Source: Lachnospiraceae bacterium
GTDB lineage: Bacteria > Bacillota > Clostridia > Lachnospirales > Lachnospiraceae
DNA: 42,924 nt
Assembly (NCBI GenBank): GCA_910574285.1
Contig: CAJTAL010000038.1
Coordinates: 1 to 42,924 of the forward strand
Reading direction: 5' to 3'
The position numbers and the translations under genes were made by a program. Under the pieces are notes generated by a model. That model worked only from the letters and a program-made list of their open reading frames with translations, ran no database searches and was not told where the DNA came from. Below are positions 33,389 through 40,257 of the stretch, piece after piece; positions within the stretch are counted from its first letter, which is position 1; each line of letters begins with the position of its first letter.

Positions 33389-34660
33389 ATGAGCATTCCA
33401 TATCAGATTCCGGGGCTTTTCCTTACGGCATTGTGCCATGTGATTGTCATTTATCATATGTTGGAACGCAGGCATGCAAGAGGAAAATTTGTTCTCTATA
33501 GCTGCCTGTATATAGTAAGCTTTGTATGTATGGGCGGGCATGCGTATGTGGCAGGAGGTGTAAAAGCGGTGCTCACATACCTGGGAATTGCGGGATGTCT
33601 GTTTCTTTTTTTCTGTGTTGTCTCGCAGGAGTGCTTTTCTAAGAAATGTTTCTTATTTCTGACTTATTTTGGTTTGTTTTCCATTATAGATAACAGTCTG
33701 AGGCTCATGATGGTTCTTTTTTTGCCGCGGTTGTCCGCTCCGGTGGGGTATTACGTGTCAAATGTGATTCGCACTGCGGCGCTGCTTTTGATGTTGGCGC
33801 TGTATAAGAAATATGCGGTGCCGGTTATCCGATCTATTCCGAATATCGGCACTGGCAGATGGTGGAAGCTGGTGTTGATTGCCTTGATGTTTTATCTGTT
33901 ACAGGTTGCCCTGATTATTTTGAATGCGTGGAGTAATATGCCGGAGTTGTCACAGTTTTTGATACTTGTCGCAGTCAGCCTCGTTATGTGTGCGGTATAC
34001 GGCGTCGTGTTCAGCAATATCAGCTACATGAAAAAAGACGCGGAGGCTGCTTTGGTCCGTCAGAATGCGGAATACCTTTCCGCACAAATATCCGCCCTGC
34101 AGAATGCGGAGAAAATGCACCGGAGGTTCCGTCACGATATGCGGCACCATCTTAAAACAATTGTAGAATATGCAAAAGCCGATGACGTACCCGGCATCCT
34201 TGCTTATGTCAAGGAGTACAGCGTTGAGGTTTCAGAGGCGGCAGTAAAACAGTATTCTGCAAACAGTACGGTAAATATGATTCTTTCTGCTTATGCAGGA
34301 AAAGCGGGAGAATGCGGTATCAGGTTTTCTGTCAGATGTAATGTTCCGGAAAAATTGACAGTGAGGGATATCGACCTGATTGCCCTGTTGGGGAATCTGT
34401 TGGAAAACGCCCTGCATGGCTGTCAGAAGTCCGGAAAAGAAAATACATATATCAAAATCCAAACTCATCTGAAGAATAAAAAGTTTGTCATTATCTGTGA
34501 CAATATTTGTTCGGATAATCTGGAACTTGCAGATGGTTTGCCTGCCGGCAAGGGCATCGGCATATCCAGTATTCTTACCGCCTGCCAAAAATATGATGGT
34601 AATCTGAATTACAGGGTGGAAGATGGAATCTGTTCCGTCTGCGCAGTCCTGAATCTCTAA
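33389..34660 (+). CDS. GHKL-type sensor histidine kinase (AgrC/NatK-like)
   Basis: The 423-aa protein has about six to seven transmembrane helices in residues 1-200, a coiled linker (EAALVRQNAEYLSAQISALQNAEK) and a kinase core with the phospho-acceptor region HRRFRHDMRHHLKTI (His in RHDMRHH) and a GHKL ATPase domain (LLGNLLENALHGC, KGIGISSILTACQKYDG). It resembles the peptide-sensing kinases of agr-type systems. The ATG at 33389 follows AAAGAGG by seven bases. A response regulator, normally of LytTR type, is missing beside it, making it an orphan. A 21-base-period repeat pair lies just downstream, before a terminator. Confidence 0.87.
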   Translation: MSIPYQIPGLFLTALCHVIVIYHMLERRHARGKFVLYSCLYIVSFVCMGGHAYVAGGVKAVLTYLGIAGCLFLFFCVVSQECFSKKCFLFLTYFGLFSIIDNSLRLMMVLFLPRLSAPVGYYVSNVIRTAALLLMLALYKKYAVPVIRSIPNIGTGRWWKLVLIALMFYLLQVALIILNAWSNMPELSQFLILVAVSLVMCAVYGVVFSNISYMKKDAEAALVRQNAEYLSAQISALQNAEKMHRRFRHDMRHHLKTIVEYAKADDVPGILAYVKEYSVEVSEAAVKQYSANSTVNMILSAYAGKAGECGIRFSVRCNVPEKLTVRDIDLIALLGNLLENALHGCQKSGKENTYIKIQTHLKNKKFVIICDNICSDNLELADGLPAGKGIGISSILTACQKYDGNLNYRVEDGICSVCAVLNL

Positions 34661-34695
34661 AGAGATCTGTTTTGCCAATACAATTTTTTCTGCAA

Positions 34696-34731
34696 GCAGC
34701 AGGAAAAGCAGATGGCTGGCAAATAAGCAGT
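34696..34731 (+). repeat. 36-bp dispersed repeat, copy 2
   Basis: It matches 15969-16004 at 34 of 36 bases. Like the first copy it lies shortly after a plus-strand gene stop (here the sensor kinase). Confidence 0.75.
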
Positions 34732-34746
34732 AATGAATGAACTTAT

Positions 34747-34780
34747 AACCAAATATGTCTGAAAAACAACCAATTATGTC
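34747..34780 (+). promoter_or_regulatory. Direct repeats at 21-base period, LytTR-site-like
   Basis: AACCAAATATGTC (34747-34759) and AACCAATTATGTC (34768-34780) differ at one base and start exactly 21 bases apart, two helical turns. LytTR-type regulators bind pairs of imperfect direct repeats with this geometry. They lie upstream of a TATAGT (34810-34815) and the STAS gene, but a terminator lies between, so they may act on either the kinase transcript end or a downstream promoter. Confidence 0.45.
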
Positions 34781-34807
34781 AAAACCACTTTTTTAAGTGG
34801 TTTTTTT
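34781..34807 (+). terminator. Terminator after the sensor kinase
   Basis: AAAACCACTT (34781-34790) pairs with AAGTGGTTTT (34795-34804), loop TTTT, then T-tract. Confidence 0.8.
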
Positions 34808-34934
34808 GTTATAGTATATGTTGATGTTTCTTTTCAAAGGAAGCAGAGGCTACATATAACAGGAGTATAGAGAATCGGGCGAGGGTCTTTGAATTCCACG
34901 GGATCTTATATTCAGAGAAATGGAGAAAATCAAT

Positions 34935-35261
34935 ATGACGATTATGAGAATTTTGAAAGAGGATGAATTGACAGTCAATATGATTGGCAGGCTGGAAACA
35001 GTCAGCGCCTTAAAATTAGAGGAAGAATTCAAAACTTCTTTGAGGGGTGTGAAAACACTTATTATGGACTTGGAGGAGATGGAGTATGTTTCTTTAGAGG
35101 GACTTCGTGTGTTTTTCTCAGCGCAGAAAATCATGAATAAGCAGGGAAGGATGATTGTCAGAAATGTGAATGAGGACGTGATGGAAGTCTTTAGGGAAAT
35201 CGGGGCTGTCGATATTCTGACAATCGAAAAAGCTGATTTTAGATTAAGAGATAGTTTTTAA
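34935..35261 (+). CDS. STAS-domain protein (anti-sigma factor antagonist type)
   Basis: The 108-aa protein is a single STAS domain: ELTVNMIGRLETVSALKLEEEF, TLIMDLEEMEYVSLEGLRVFFSAQK, and the C-terminal REIGAVDILTI. The conserved serine at the start of the central helix (YVSLEGL) is the site phosphorylated by anti-sigma kinases in SpoIIAA-like proteins. No anti-sigma kinase gene is next to it. I start at 34935, where GGAG lies about nine bases upstream; the frame also opens at 34920 without a ribosome site. A small exported protein follows after 48 bases. General-stress or surface-signalling control is a family-level guess. Confidence 0.82.
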   Translation: MTIMRILKEDELTVNMIGRLETVSALKLEEEFKTSLRGVKTLIMDLEEMEYVSLEGLRVFFSAQKIMNKQGRMIVRNVNEDVMEVFREIGAVDILTIEKADFRLRDSF

Positions 35262-35309
35262 TATCGAAAAGACAGTTGGGTTAACGGAAGAAAGGAGCGT
35301 GAAAAGAGT

Positions 35310-35750
35310 GTGAAAAGGGGTTTGATTTTAATACTGGCGTTGGTGTCTGCGGTAATGATTGGAAGCAGCATTGACGGTGAGATGTCCAAAAATAAAAATC
35401 ATACGGAAAACAGTACATGGATAGAAGATACAGAATACACCGTGTATTTTAAGTTGAATGACAAAACTACGGGAGAGAAAATAATATCAAAAGAAGAAGC
35501 TACAGAGACGATTCTGAAAATTTTTGAAAAAAAGGGAGTGGACTGTACTGTATTGGCTGCTTTCGACGATGGTTTGGAAAAAAGCGAGGAAATATCAGAT
35601 GAGACGGTTATTCTGGATATTCTGATGGTTTCGGAAATTGAATTGAAGGAAACTGTCAAAGTGGCAGTAGATAAACTTCATCTGGCTTCTGCCATGGTGA
35701 CCAGGTCGGATTTTACACAGCAGAATAGTTTTCTGTATCTGGTCAAATAA
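35310..35750 (+). CDS. Small exported protein of unknown function
   Basis: I do not recognise this 146-aa protein. It starts at GTG with AAAGGAG about 12 bases upstream. The first 20 residues (MKRGLILILALVSAVMIGSS) form a signal peptide or anchor, after which it is hydrophilic and Lys/Glu-rich. The middle segment (TTGEKIISKEEATETILKIFEKKG) and the C-terminal VAVDKLHLASAMVTRSDF suggest a compact alpha/beta domain of the DUF3574-like sort, but I am not certain. It forms a unit with the STAS gene; no metal-binding or catalytic motif is visible. It is the last chromosomal-looking gene before the mobile-element remains. Confidence 0.65.
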   Translation: MKRGLILILALVSAVMIGSSIDGEMSKNKNHTENSTWIEDTEYTVYFKLNDKTTGEKIISKEEATETILKIFEKKGVDCTVLAAFDDGLEKSEEISDETVILDILMVSEIELKETVKVAVDKLHLASAMVTRSDFTQQNSFLYLVK

Positions 35751-35972
35751 CTCTTGATACTGTCATATACAGAGTTCGCCTGAATGCGTTTGAGTGGAGT
35801 ATACGGGACTTGAACACATCAACCCCTATCCTAAGACTTTATGTTTTTATCATTTTGCTTTAAATACGCCGTTTAAAGGTCTTTTAAAGGTTCTTAAAAA
35901 AACTGGTGTCGTCGTCCCGTAGACGTAAATTCCTAGTAATTTTTAGAAGTATTCGTCTAATTTAAATGTAAA
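35751..35972. other. Candidate attachment site next to the integrase remnant
   Basis: At 35795-35817 the minus strand reads like the 3' end of a tRNA: GTTCAAGTCCCGTATACTCCA with a T-loop-like TTCAAGTC, but the arms do not pair well and no tRNA body follows. It lies about 160 bases downstream of an integrase 3' end, where many integrative elements have their attachment site. No gene is visible in this stretch. Confidence 0.35.
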
Positions 35973-36119
35973 TCAAGCCTTTATTTTAGAGAATGTTTTC
36001 TCTAGCTTCTCCATATCGGCAAGTGTTTTTTGCATTAATGGATGTTGATAACGCTTGCTGTTCTCGATTGTGCTGTGTCCGACTGTGCCAATGAGAGATA
36101 ATTCGCTGAATCCTTCTAT
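35973..36119 (-). pseudogene. Tyrosine recombinase (integrase), C-terminal remnant
   Basis: Reading on the minus strand from about 36119 to a TGA at 35973-35975, the peptide contains GFSELSLIGTVGHSTIENSK and RYQHPLMQKTLADMEKL, the final box of phage-type integrases (the G-H of box II and the catalytic tyrosine in RYQHP). Only about 48 residues remain; the catalytic core upstream is replaced at 36120 by unrelated plus-strand coding sequence. It is the remains of an integrative element whose attachment site may be the tRNA-like sequence at 35795-35817. Confidence 0.75.
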
Positions 36120-36368
36120 ATGCTGCATAAATGGTGGACCGACTCTTTCTGCCGCTACTTCCGGGAGGCGGTGCTGCCGGCTGACCCGGCGCTGGAATCT
36201 GCCCTTACGGGCGAGGACACTTCCCTGAAACAGAAAACCTGCCCGGTCTGCGGCAGGGCATATCTTCCCACCACCAGCCAGGCATATTGTTCGGATTCCT
36301 GCCGCGCCTTTGCCAGACGGAAATCCGAGCGGGAACGCAAGCGCCGGATCAGGCAGAACCAGGGGTAA
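36120..36368 (+). pseudogene. Cysteine-rich VLP-type conjugative-element protein, 5' truncated
   Basis: The fragment contains SFCRYFREAVLPADPALESAL followed by a zinc-finger-like C-x2-C ... C-x3-C (CPVCGRAYLPTTSQAYCSDSC) and a basic tail (ARRKSERERKRR). This is the C-terminal half of the cysteine-rich VLP proteins that are common in mobilizable elements of Clostridia. The N-terminal cysteine-rich half is missing; the junction at 36120 abuts the integrase remnant, so a deletion joined the two. The listed start is the first ATG and has no ribosome site. Confidence 0.65.
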
Positions 36369-36370
36369 TA

Positions 36371-36483
36371 TGTCCGCAACTTAACCAAAAAGAGGCTTGA
36401 TTTTCAAGGATTTCAGAACCCGGTTTGAGGGGCGGCTGAATAAGAATACTCCGGCGCCCTGAAACAGCCCTAAGTTGCGGACA
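36371..36483. repeat. 113-bp element with 13-bp perfect terminal inverted repeats
   Basis: TGTCCGCAACTTA (36371-36383) is exactly repeated in inverse at 36471-36483. Inside, TTTCAG (about 36410) answers CTGAAA (about 36459) and AGGGGCG answers CGCCCT, so the whole can fold into one branched structure. It fills the gap between the VLP fragment and the next gene. It may be a tiny MITE or a structured RNA/recombination site of the mobile element. Confidence 0.7.
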
Positions 36484-36502
36484 GACAGAAAAATCGGGAG
36501 GG

Positions 36503-37108
36503 GTGTTTATCGAAAAAGTAAAAATACCGATTGCACCGGAAATTATGCGGATCGACACATGGACGCAGGCCATTGACATACAGCAGATTGACAACCGGCG
36601 CTTCATGTATATGCAGGCGTCTTATTATGACAATCAGGACGGCTCCCTGTGCTTTGTCTGCGACCAGCCGGATATGTACTATTTCCTCTATGGGGAGGGC
36701 TGGGCGCATACCCAGGCGGAAATGCTGGAGCGCGGCCTTACCCTGGGCCAGTATGAAGAATTTGCAAGGCTCCGGGACGGCGTGCTCTCACAGTTTACGC
36801 CCCATAGGGAGATCATGTTTGCCGGACAGCCCTTCCAGGCGCCGGAGAGCTATCTGCGTAATGCGGAGCTTTACGAGGAAGGACAGACCGGCAATTATAA
36901 TATGCTGGACGGACGCCTCAACAACGAACCGCCTATGCGCCCTGACCTGACGGACGGGCAGACTTACGAGGAAATCCGGGAGCTTGCCCCGGAGACGCTG
37001 CCGGAGGAAACGCCGGAGAAACCTTCCCTGATGGAACGGCTGAAGGCGGAGCGTTCGGAGCATGAAGCAAAACAGGCAGCGCCGTTGATGGCAGAGAGGG
37101 AACGCTGA
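36503..37108 (+). CDS. Mobile-element accessory protein, unknown function
   Basis: I do not recognise a named domain in this 201-aa protein. Residues 1-60 have a compact beta pattern (RIDTWTQAIDIQQIDNRRFMYM), residues 60-110 are rich in aromatic residues (YFLYGEGWAHTQ), and the tail is a Pro/Glu-rich linker with a charged helix (SLMERLKAERSEHEAKQ). The reading frame begins at a GTG right after the inverted-repeat element, with GGGAGG unusually close, so the true start may have been lost. It overlaps the next gene's ATG by one base and belongs to the mobilization module with mobC. Codon use is GC-richer than the chromosomal genes. Confidence 0.6.
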   Translation: MFIEKVKIPIAPEIMRIDTWTQAIDIQQIDNRRFMYMQASYYDNQDGSLCFVCDQPDMYYFLYGEGWAHTQAEMLERGLTLGQYEEFARLRDGVLSQFTPHREIMFAGQPFQAPESYLRNAELYEEGQTGNYNMLDGRLNNEPPMRPDLTDGQTYEEIRELAPETLPEETPEKPSLMERLKAERSEHEAKQAAPLMAERER

Positions 37109-37809
37109 TGGGCGCGGTAAGATTTGAGGGCGTGGATATACTGGACAGCCTGGGGCAGATCATGGAGCTGCACACGCAGCACTACAAGGATGATTTTGAT
37201 ATGGATAAAGAGCTGATCCTAAAGCTGGCCCTATCGGGAGAACCGGAGGACCGGCGGCTTCTCTGGATGTCGAGGCCGTGCGGCACCTATACCCTGCGGG
37301 AATGGGAGGTCTATCTGGAGGGCAGCCATGCAAATAAAGTGTGGATGTTTTACCATGAGCAGACGAAAGACCCGGTCCTTGCCTATGCCCTCTCCATCAA
37401 AGACGTGCAGGACGGAAAAGTGGTCGGCGATATATACCCGCTTGATTATGGAGCTCATGTGGAGCGGGTAAAGCTGCTGACCTGCCCCATTGGTAAAGTG
37501 GCTGTTGTGTTTGAGGACGGAGCCAATATCACGATCCCTTATCGGAACCAGAGGCAGCTTATGAATGAGCTGGCGCCGGTACATGGGAGCCCAAAGTCGA
37601 TAACCGATCTGCCGGAGAATGAACGGGAACTTGCCGTAATCCTGAAACGGGAACGGCTCAAACGCTCCTGCCATGCCACAAACGGCGATATAAAAGAATA
37701 TATTGACAGCCTGAAAAAGAATACCTTACGCGGAAAGCTCAAAAAGTCCCGGACAGCCGCCGCTCCCACCCATAAACCGCCTTCCACGAAAAAGGAGCCG
37801 GAACGATGA
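37108..37809 (+). CDS. Mobile-element accessory protein, unknown function
   Basis: The 233-aa cytoplasmic protein has no domain that I can name. The N-terminal half (RFEGVDILDSLGQIMELHTQHYKDDF, then a segment rich in Trp and Tyr: RLLWMSRPCGTYTLREWEVYL) looks like a globular alpha/beta fold; the C-terminal 60 residues are strongly basic (KRERLKRSCHATNGDIKEYID, KKNTLRGKLKKSRTAAAP), suited to DNA binding. It overlaps both neighbours, the last four bases with mobC, so it is part of the mobilization operon. Proteins of this size recur at this position in Clostridial elements and have been left unnamed. Confidence 0.6.
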   Translation: MGAVRFEGVDILDSLGQIMELHTQHYKDDFDMDKELILKLALSGEPEDRRLLWMSRPCGTYTLREWEVYLEGSHANKVWMFYHEQTKDPVLAYALSIKDVQDGKVVGDIYPLDYGAHVERVKLLTCPIGKVAVVFEDGANITIPYRNQRQLMNELAPVHGSPKSITDLPENERELAVILKRERLKRSCHATNGDIKEYIDSLKKNTLRGKLKKSRTAAAPTHKPPSTKKEPER

Positions 37810-38150
37810 AAGCCGGGCATAACAAAAAATCCGTCCGGGTGGAATTCGTCATGTCCGAGCAGGATGCGGAGCTGGTAAAGGGGCGCATGGCGGAGCTCGG
37901 CATTACCAACCTGTCCGCATATCTGCGCAAGATGGCGGTTGACGGTTATATCATTCATCTGGATATGAGCGACATTCAGGAAATGGTACGGCTCCTCCGT
38001 ATCTGCTCCAATAACCTGAACCAGTATGCCAGACGCGCCAATGAGGCCGGAAGTATTTATGCTGCCGACGTGGACGACCTTCGCACCCGTTTGGACAGTC
38101 TGTGGGATGGCATGGATAAGCTGCTGCGGGGATTTGCGAACATTTCGTAA
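37806..38150 (+). CDS. mobC: Relaxosome accessory protein MobC
   Basis: The 114-aa protein has a ribbon-helix-helix start (KKSVRVEFVMSEQDAELVKGRMAELGITNLSAYLRKMA) and the MobC C-terminal helix pair (LLRICSNNLNQYARRANEAG and DDLRTRLDSLWDGM). MobC binds the transfer origin and helps the relaxase melt the nick site. It overlaps the upstream gene by four bases. The relaxase itself lies 1.1 kb downstream and is broken by an insertion, so this MobC is now without a partner in the window. Confidence 0.88.
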   Translation: MKAGHNKKSVRVEFVMSEQDAELVKGRMAELGITNLSAYLRKMAVDGYIIHLDMSDIQEMVRLLRICSNNLNQYARRANEAGSIYAADVDDLRTRLDSLWDGMDKLLRGFANIS

Positions 38151-38294
38151 ACAGGCAGAAATGCCGTTGATTTCCTCAGGCCGGCACGGTAAGATTCTAA
38201 TAGAGGGGTAAATATGCTTCTCTTTGAAATACCCTTCGGGCATACCCGGATGTCCTGAAAAAACGGACACGGGATTAGGAAAGGAGGCGGACGT

Positions 38295-38585
38295 ATGCGT
38301 CTGATTGGTAAACTGCTGGCACTTCCCTTTGTAATCGTTACAGGGATTTTTTATCTGTTCTGCAAATTTCTTGTTGTGGTTTCCGGCACCGTGTTGGGGA
38401 TTCTGTCAGGGATCGTCTTTCTGGCGGCGCTGGCGCTGTTCTTCGCAGCCGGGTTCTGGCCGGGAATGTCCTGGCTGGTGATTGCGTTCCTTATCAGCCC
38501 ATACGGCCTGCCGATGGCGGCGGCCTGGCTGGTCGGCATGATCGGCGGCGTAAATGGCGCCCTGAAAGATTTTATATTTGGTTAA
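38295..38585 (+). CDS. Small membrane protein of conjugative elements (CD1845-like)
   Basis: The 96-aa protein is almost entirely hydrophobic, with three or four helices (LLALPFVIVTGIFYLFC, FLVVVSGTVLGILSGIVF, LALFFAAGFWPGMSWLVIAFL, AWLVGMIGGV). It resembles the CD1845-type membrane proteins found in Clostridioides and Lachnospiraceae conjugative transposons (recalled, not checked). GGAAAGGAGG lies seven bases before the ATG. It probably supports the transfer apparatus. A strong terminator follows. The 144-base gap before it contains a short TGTCC/GGACA hairpin near 38250. Confidence 0.7.
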   Translation: MRLIGKLLALPFVIVTGIFYLFCKFLVVVSGTVLGILSGIVFLAALALFFAAGFWPGMSWLVIAFLISPYGLPMAAAWLVGMIGGVNGALKDFIFG

Positions 38586-38593
38586 ACAGTTTC

Positions 38594-38624
38594 GGCGGGG
38601 CGCATTGGCAGCCCCGCCCTTTTT
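38594..38624 (+). terminator. Terminator after the small membrane protein
   Basis: GGCGGGGC (38594-38601) pairs with GCCCCGCC (38611-38618), then CTTTTTC. Confidence 0.85.
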
Positions 38625-38674
38625 CTATAATTATGGCTGTCTGTTACGGCAGCTTTTTGATTGGAGGGATTTCA

Positions 38675-39187
38675 TTGAAAGATACAACGCCAATTTATTT
38701 TCATTCTGCCACCTATGCGCATGAGCATGGGGAACTGGATCAGTACCACGCTTCCCACAAAGCAAACATTGCGTGCAGGGAGGCAATCGAACAGGCCATT
38801 GCGGACAACTACCGGGATAACCGTTTAGGCCCGGCATGTGTGCAGCAGGTATTACAGAAATTTGATTATGGTCGGATTTTTTATGTCCTTGCCAACACGG
38901 TCCGGCAGAAAGATCACGACGGGCGCATTTCACGGGACAACAAGGCATGGGCGCAGACGGTCCCGGTCTGTGAAGATAAGGACGGTTTCGGATATGACCG
39001 GAATGTTTACTTTGTTGTAGACCGCTGCAATCCCGGACTTACCGACCTGTTTCTCTCCCAGGCCAGACGGGAATGTACGCCGGTCCAGGAACAGAAACCG
39101 TCCGTGCGTGACAGCCTGAATAAAAACGCCGGACAGCAGGCAGCGCACAGTAATAAAACAAAAGTGAATAAAGAACAGGCACGGTAA
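38675..39187 (+). CDS. DUF3849-domain protein of mobile elements
   Basis: The 170-aa protein shows the DUF3849 pattern: YFHSATYAHEHGELDQYHASHKANIACREAIEQAI, then LQKFDYGRIFYVLANTVRQKDHDGRISRDNKAWA. Its function is unknown; it is a regular cargo of Clostridial and enterococcal conjugative elements. I start at the TTG at 38675, because GGAGGG lies six bases upstream; an upstream ATG at 38633 in the same frame has no ribosome site and overlaps the terminator tail. The last 30 residues are a Gln/Lys-rich tail. It precedes the relaxase start by 32 bases. Confidence 0.78.
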   Translation: MKDTTPIYFHSATYAHEHGELDQYHASHKANIACREAIEQAIADNYRDNRLGPACVQQVLQKFDYGRIFYVLANTVRQKDHDGRISRDNKAWAQTVPVCEDKDGFGYDRNVYFVVDRCNPGLTDLFLSQARRECTPVQEQKPSVRDSLNKNAGQQAAHSNKTKVNKEQAR

Positions 39188-39219
39188 CACAGCCAATTTT
39201 TCATTAAGGGGGTGAAGGG

Positions 39220-39303
39220 ATGGCAACTACCCGGCTCATGCCGCTGCATGTTGGAAAAGGCCGGGATATTTCCACGGCCATAGCGGACATCATTGACTAT
39301 GTG
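39220..39303 (+). pseudogene. Relaxase (MobP/MobA type), 5' fragment cut by MITE insertion
   Basis: The first 28 codons, MATTRLMPLHVGKGRDISTA and on to IADIIDYV, are the conserved start of the relaxases of this family, with AAGGGGGTGAAGGG as ribosome site. At about 39303 the frame runs into the MITE and ends at a stop at 39403-39405 after unrelated residues. The His-rich catalytic motif and the active tyrosine are absent. This loss ends self-mobilization of the element. Confidence 0.8.
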
Positions 39304-39639
39304 ATTATTTTAATGCTTGAGAGCCGCTGTTCTAAGGCTTCAGAGCCATCAATACAAGTCTATTTTAATCTTTCAGAGCCACCACAATATATAGTGTATC
39401 TATGATCAAAGTACACTTATCCTTAACCGCTTGATTATCCTATCTCAGAATAGTTTTAGACCTGCAAGGGCTGCAACACAGTGTATTTACCCTTGCAGGT
39501 CTAAAACTATTCTGAGACAATGTTATAAGCGGTAAATAATAGACATACTATATCTAGTATATTGTAATGGCTCTCAAGCATTAAATTATAAGTGGCTCCC
39601 AAGGATTAAATTGGTGGCTCTCAAGCATTAGAATAATCA
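39302..39639. mobile_element. 338-bp IS21-like MITE
   Basis: Terminal inverted repeats of 24 bp with one mismatch (39302-39325 and 39616-39639) begin 5'-TGATTATT. The outer sequence TGGCTCTCAAGCATTA recurs as three inverted copies on the left (about 39311-39326, 39332-39347, 39364-39381) and three direct copies on the right (about 39568, 39593 and 39615). Multiple end repeats with TG...CA ends are a hallmark of IS21-family elements. There is no istA/istB gene inside, so this is a non-autonomous derivative. No target duplication is evident, because the flanks belong to different genes; a deletion on one side is likely. Confidence 0.75.
39443..39517. repeat. 28-bp perfect palindrome in the centre of the MITE
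   Basis: 39443-39470 is exactly complementary to 39490-39517 (TCTCAGAATAGTTTTAG and on), loop of 19 bases. A short outer stem (AACCGCTT at about 39425 with AAGCGGT at about 39528) extends it. Such a stem could act as a transcription block or be the fossil of an inner transposable element. Confidence 0.8.
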
Positions 39640-39723
39640 GTGGAGTTCCGGCAGCTTGTACATATCCTTGAAAAATCGAAATTCTTCAAAAGCTATGTCG
39701 GCCAGAGGAAGAAACGGAAATAG
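39640..39723 (+). pseudogene. 3' fragment of an unidentified gene right of the MITE
   Basis: Directly after the right terminal repeat a frame encodes VEFRQLVHILEKSKFFKSYV then GQRKKRK and a TAG at 39721-39723. The upstream frame is closed by a stop in the repeat. It is the end of a gene lost on the other side; I cannot tell which. Confidence 0.4.
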
Positions 39724-39724
39724 G

Positions 39725-39764
39725 AAATGCCGTTGCTTGGGATTTTTCCATGCAACGGCATTTT
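39725..39764. terminator. Bidirectional terminator
   Basis: AAATGCCGTTGC (39725-39736) pairs with GCAACGGCATTT (39752-39763), followed by T. It serves the fragment on the left and the minus-strand cargo genes on the right. Confidence 0.8.
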
Positions 39765-39800
39765 CCAGAGTTTTTATTCCATTTTTACTTGCACATAAAA

Positions 39801-40220
39801 TCAAAACCACATAGACGGAGTATCTTTGAATTGTGGGAAATTCCCATTTTGATAAGGGTCATAGTTGTCTGTATTGCAGCCAAATTCTTTTAAGGATTGT
39901 ATTCGCCCATCCTGCGCCCACTTAATGAGAGAAATTCCATCAAATGCTTCAACCTTCCCATCGTCCACCGTATTTTTAAAATACCATTCTACAACCGTTT
40001 GGTTTCCTTTATGGAAATACTGTTTAATATCCCATTGGAGAACTGTGCCACGCCTGTTCCATTCATCAAACCATAGTTTTATTTTTAATGGGCCATGATA
40101 CTCCGGCCCCCAGCTTTCAGTGTAAACAGCATTTTCAGAGAATATATCCAATATGCCTAAATCACACTTTTTCAGCCACATATCAAACCATAGCCGAATG
40201 GTTTCTTCTCGTTTTTCCAT
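39801..40220 (-). CDS. NTF2/SnoaL-like small domain protein
   Basis: The 139-aa protein has the cone-shaped NTF2-like fold pattern: an N-terminal helix (ETIRLWFDMWLKKCDLGILDIFSENAVYTESWG), central beta strands with conserved aromatic residues (QYFHKGNQTVVEWYFKNTV) and a C-terminal FGCNTDNYDPY tail. Such domains bind or isomerise small hydrophobic ligands or act in ring chemistry. The start at 40220 has AAAGGGG five bases upstream; the frame runs open to 40304. It lies 37 bases downstream of the metallo-beta-lactamase-fold gene, so they form a unit. No specific substrate can be named. Confidence 0.75.
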   Translation of the reverse strand: MEKREETIRLWFDMWLKKCDLGILDIFSENAVYTESWGPEYHGPLKIKLWFDEWNRRGTVLQWDIKQYFHKGNQTVVEWYFKNTVDDGKVEAFDGISLIKWAQDGRIQSLKEFGCNTDNYDPYQNGNFPQFKDTPSMWF

Positions 40221-40257
40221 GAAATCCCCTTTCCCGTTTTCTTCCGCTAATCCCGTT

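Noticed and set aside
33223..33501. 92-codon plus-strand frame starting TTG before the sensor kinase
   Set aside because: It overlaps the kinase by over 100 bases in another frame; a usable ribosome site exists, but the composition is that of a shadow frame.
35795..35817. Genuine tRNA gene
   Set aside because: Only the T-loop-like 3' end is present; the acceptor and anticodon arms are missing and the T-stem does not pair.
39311..39637. CRISPR array from repeated GGCTCTCAAGCATTA
   Set aside because: The copies are in opposite orientation on the two sides and lie in transposon ends; this is IS21-type end-repeat structure.
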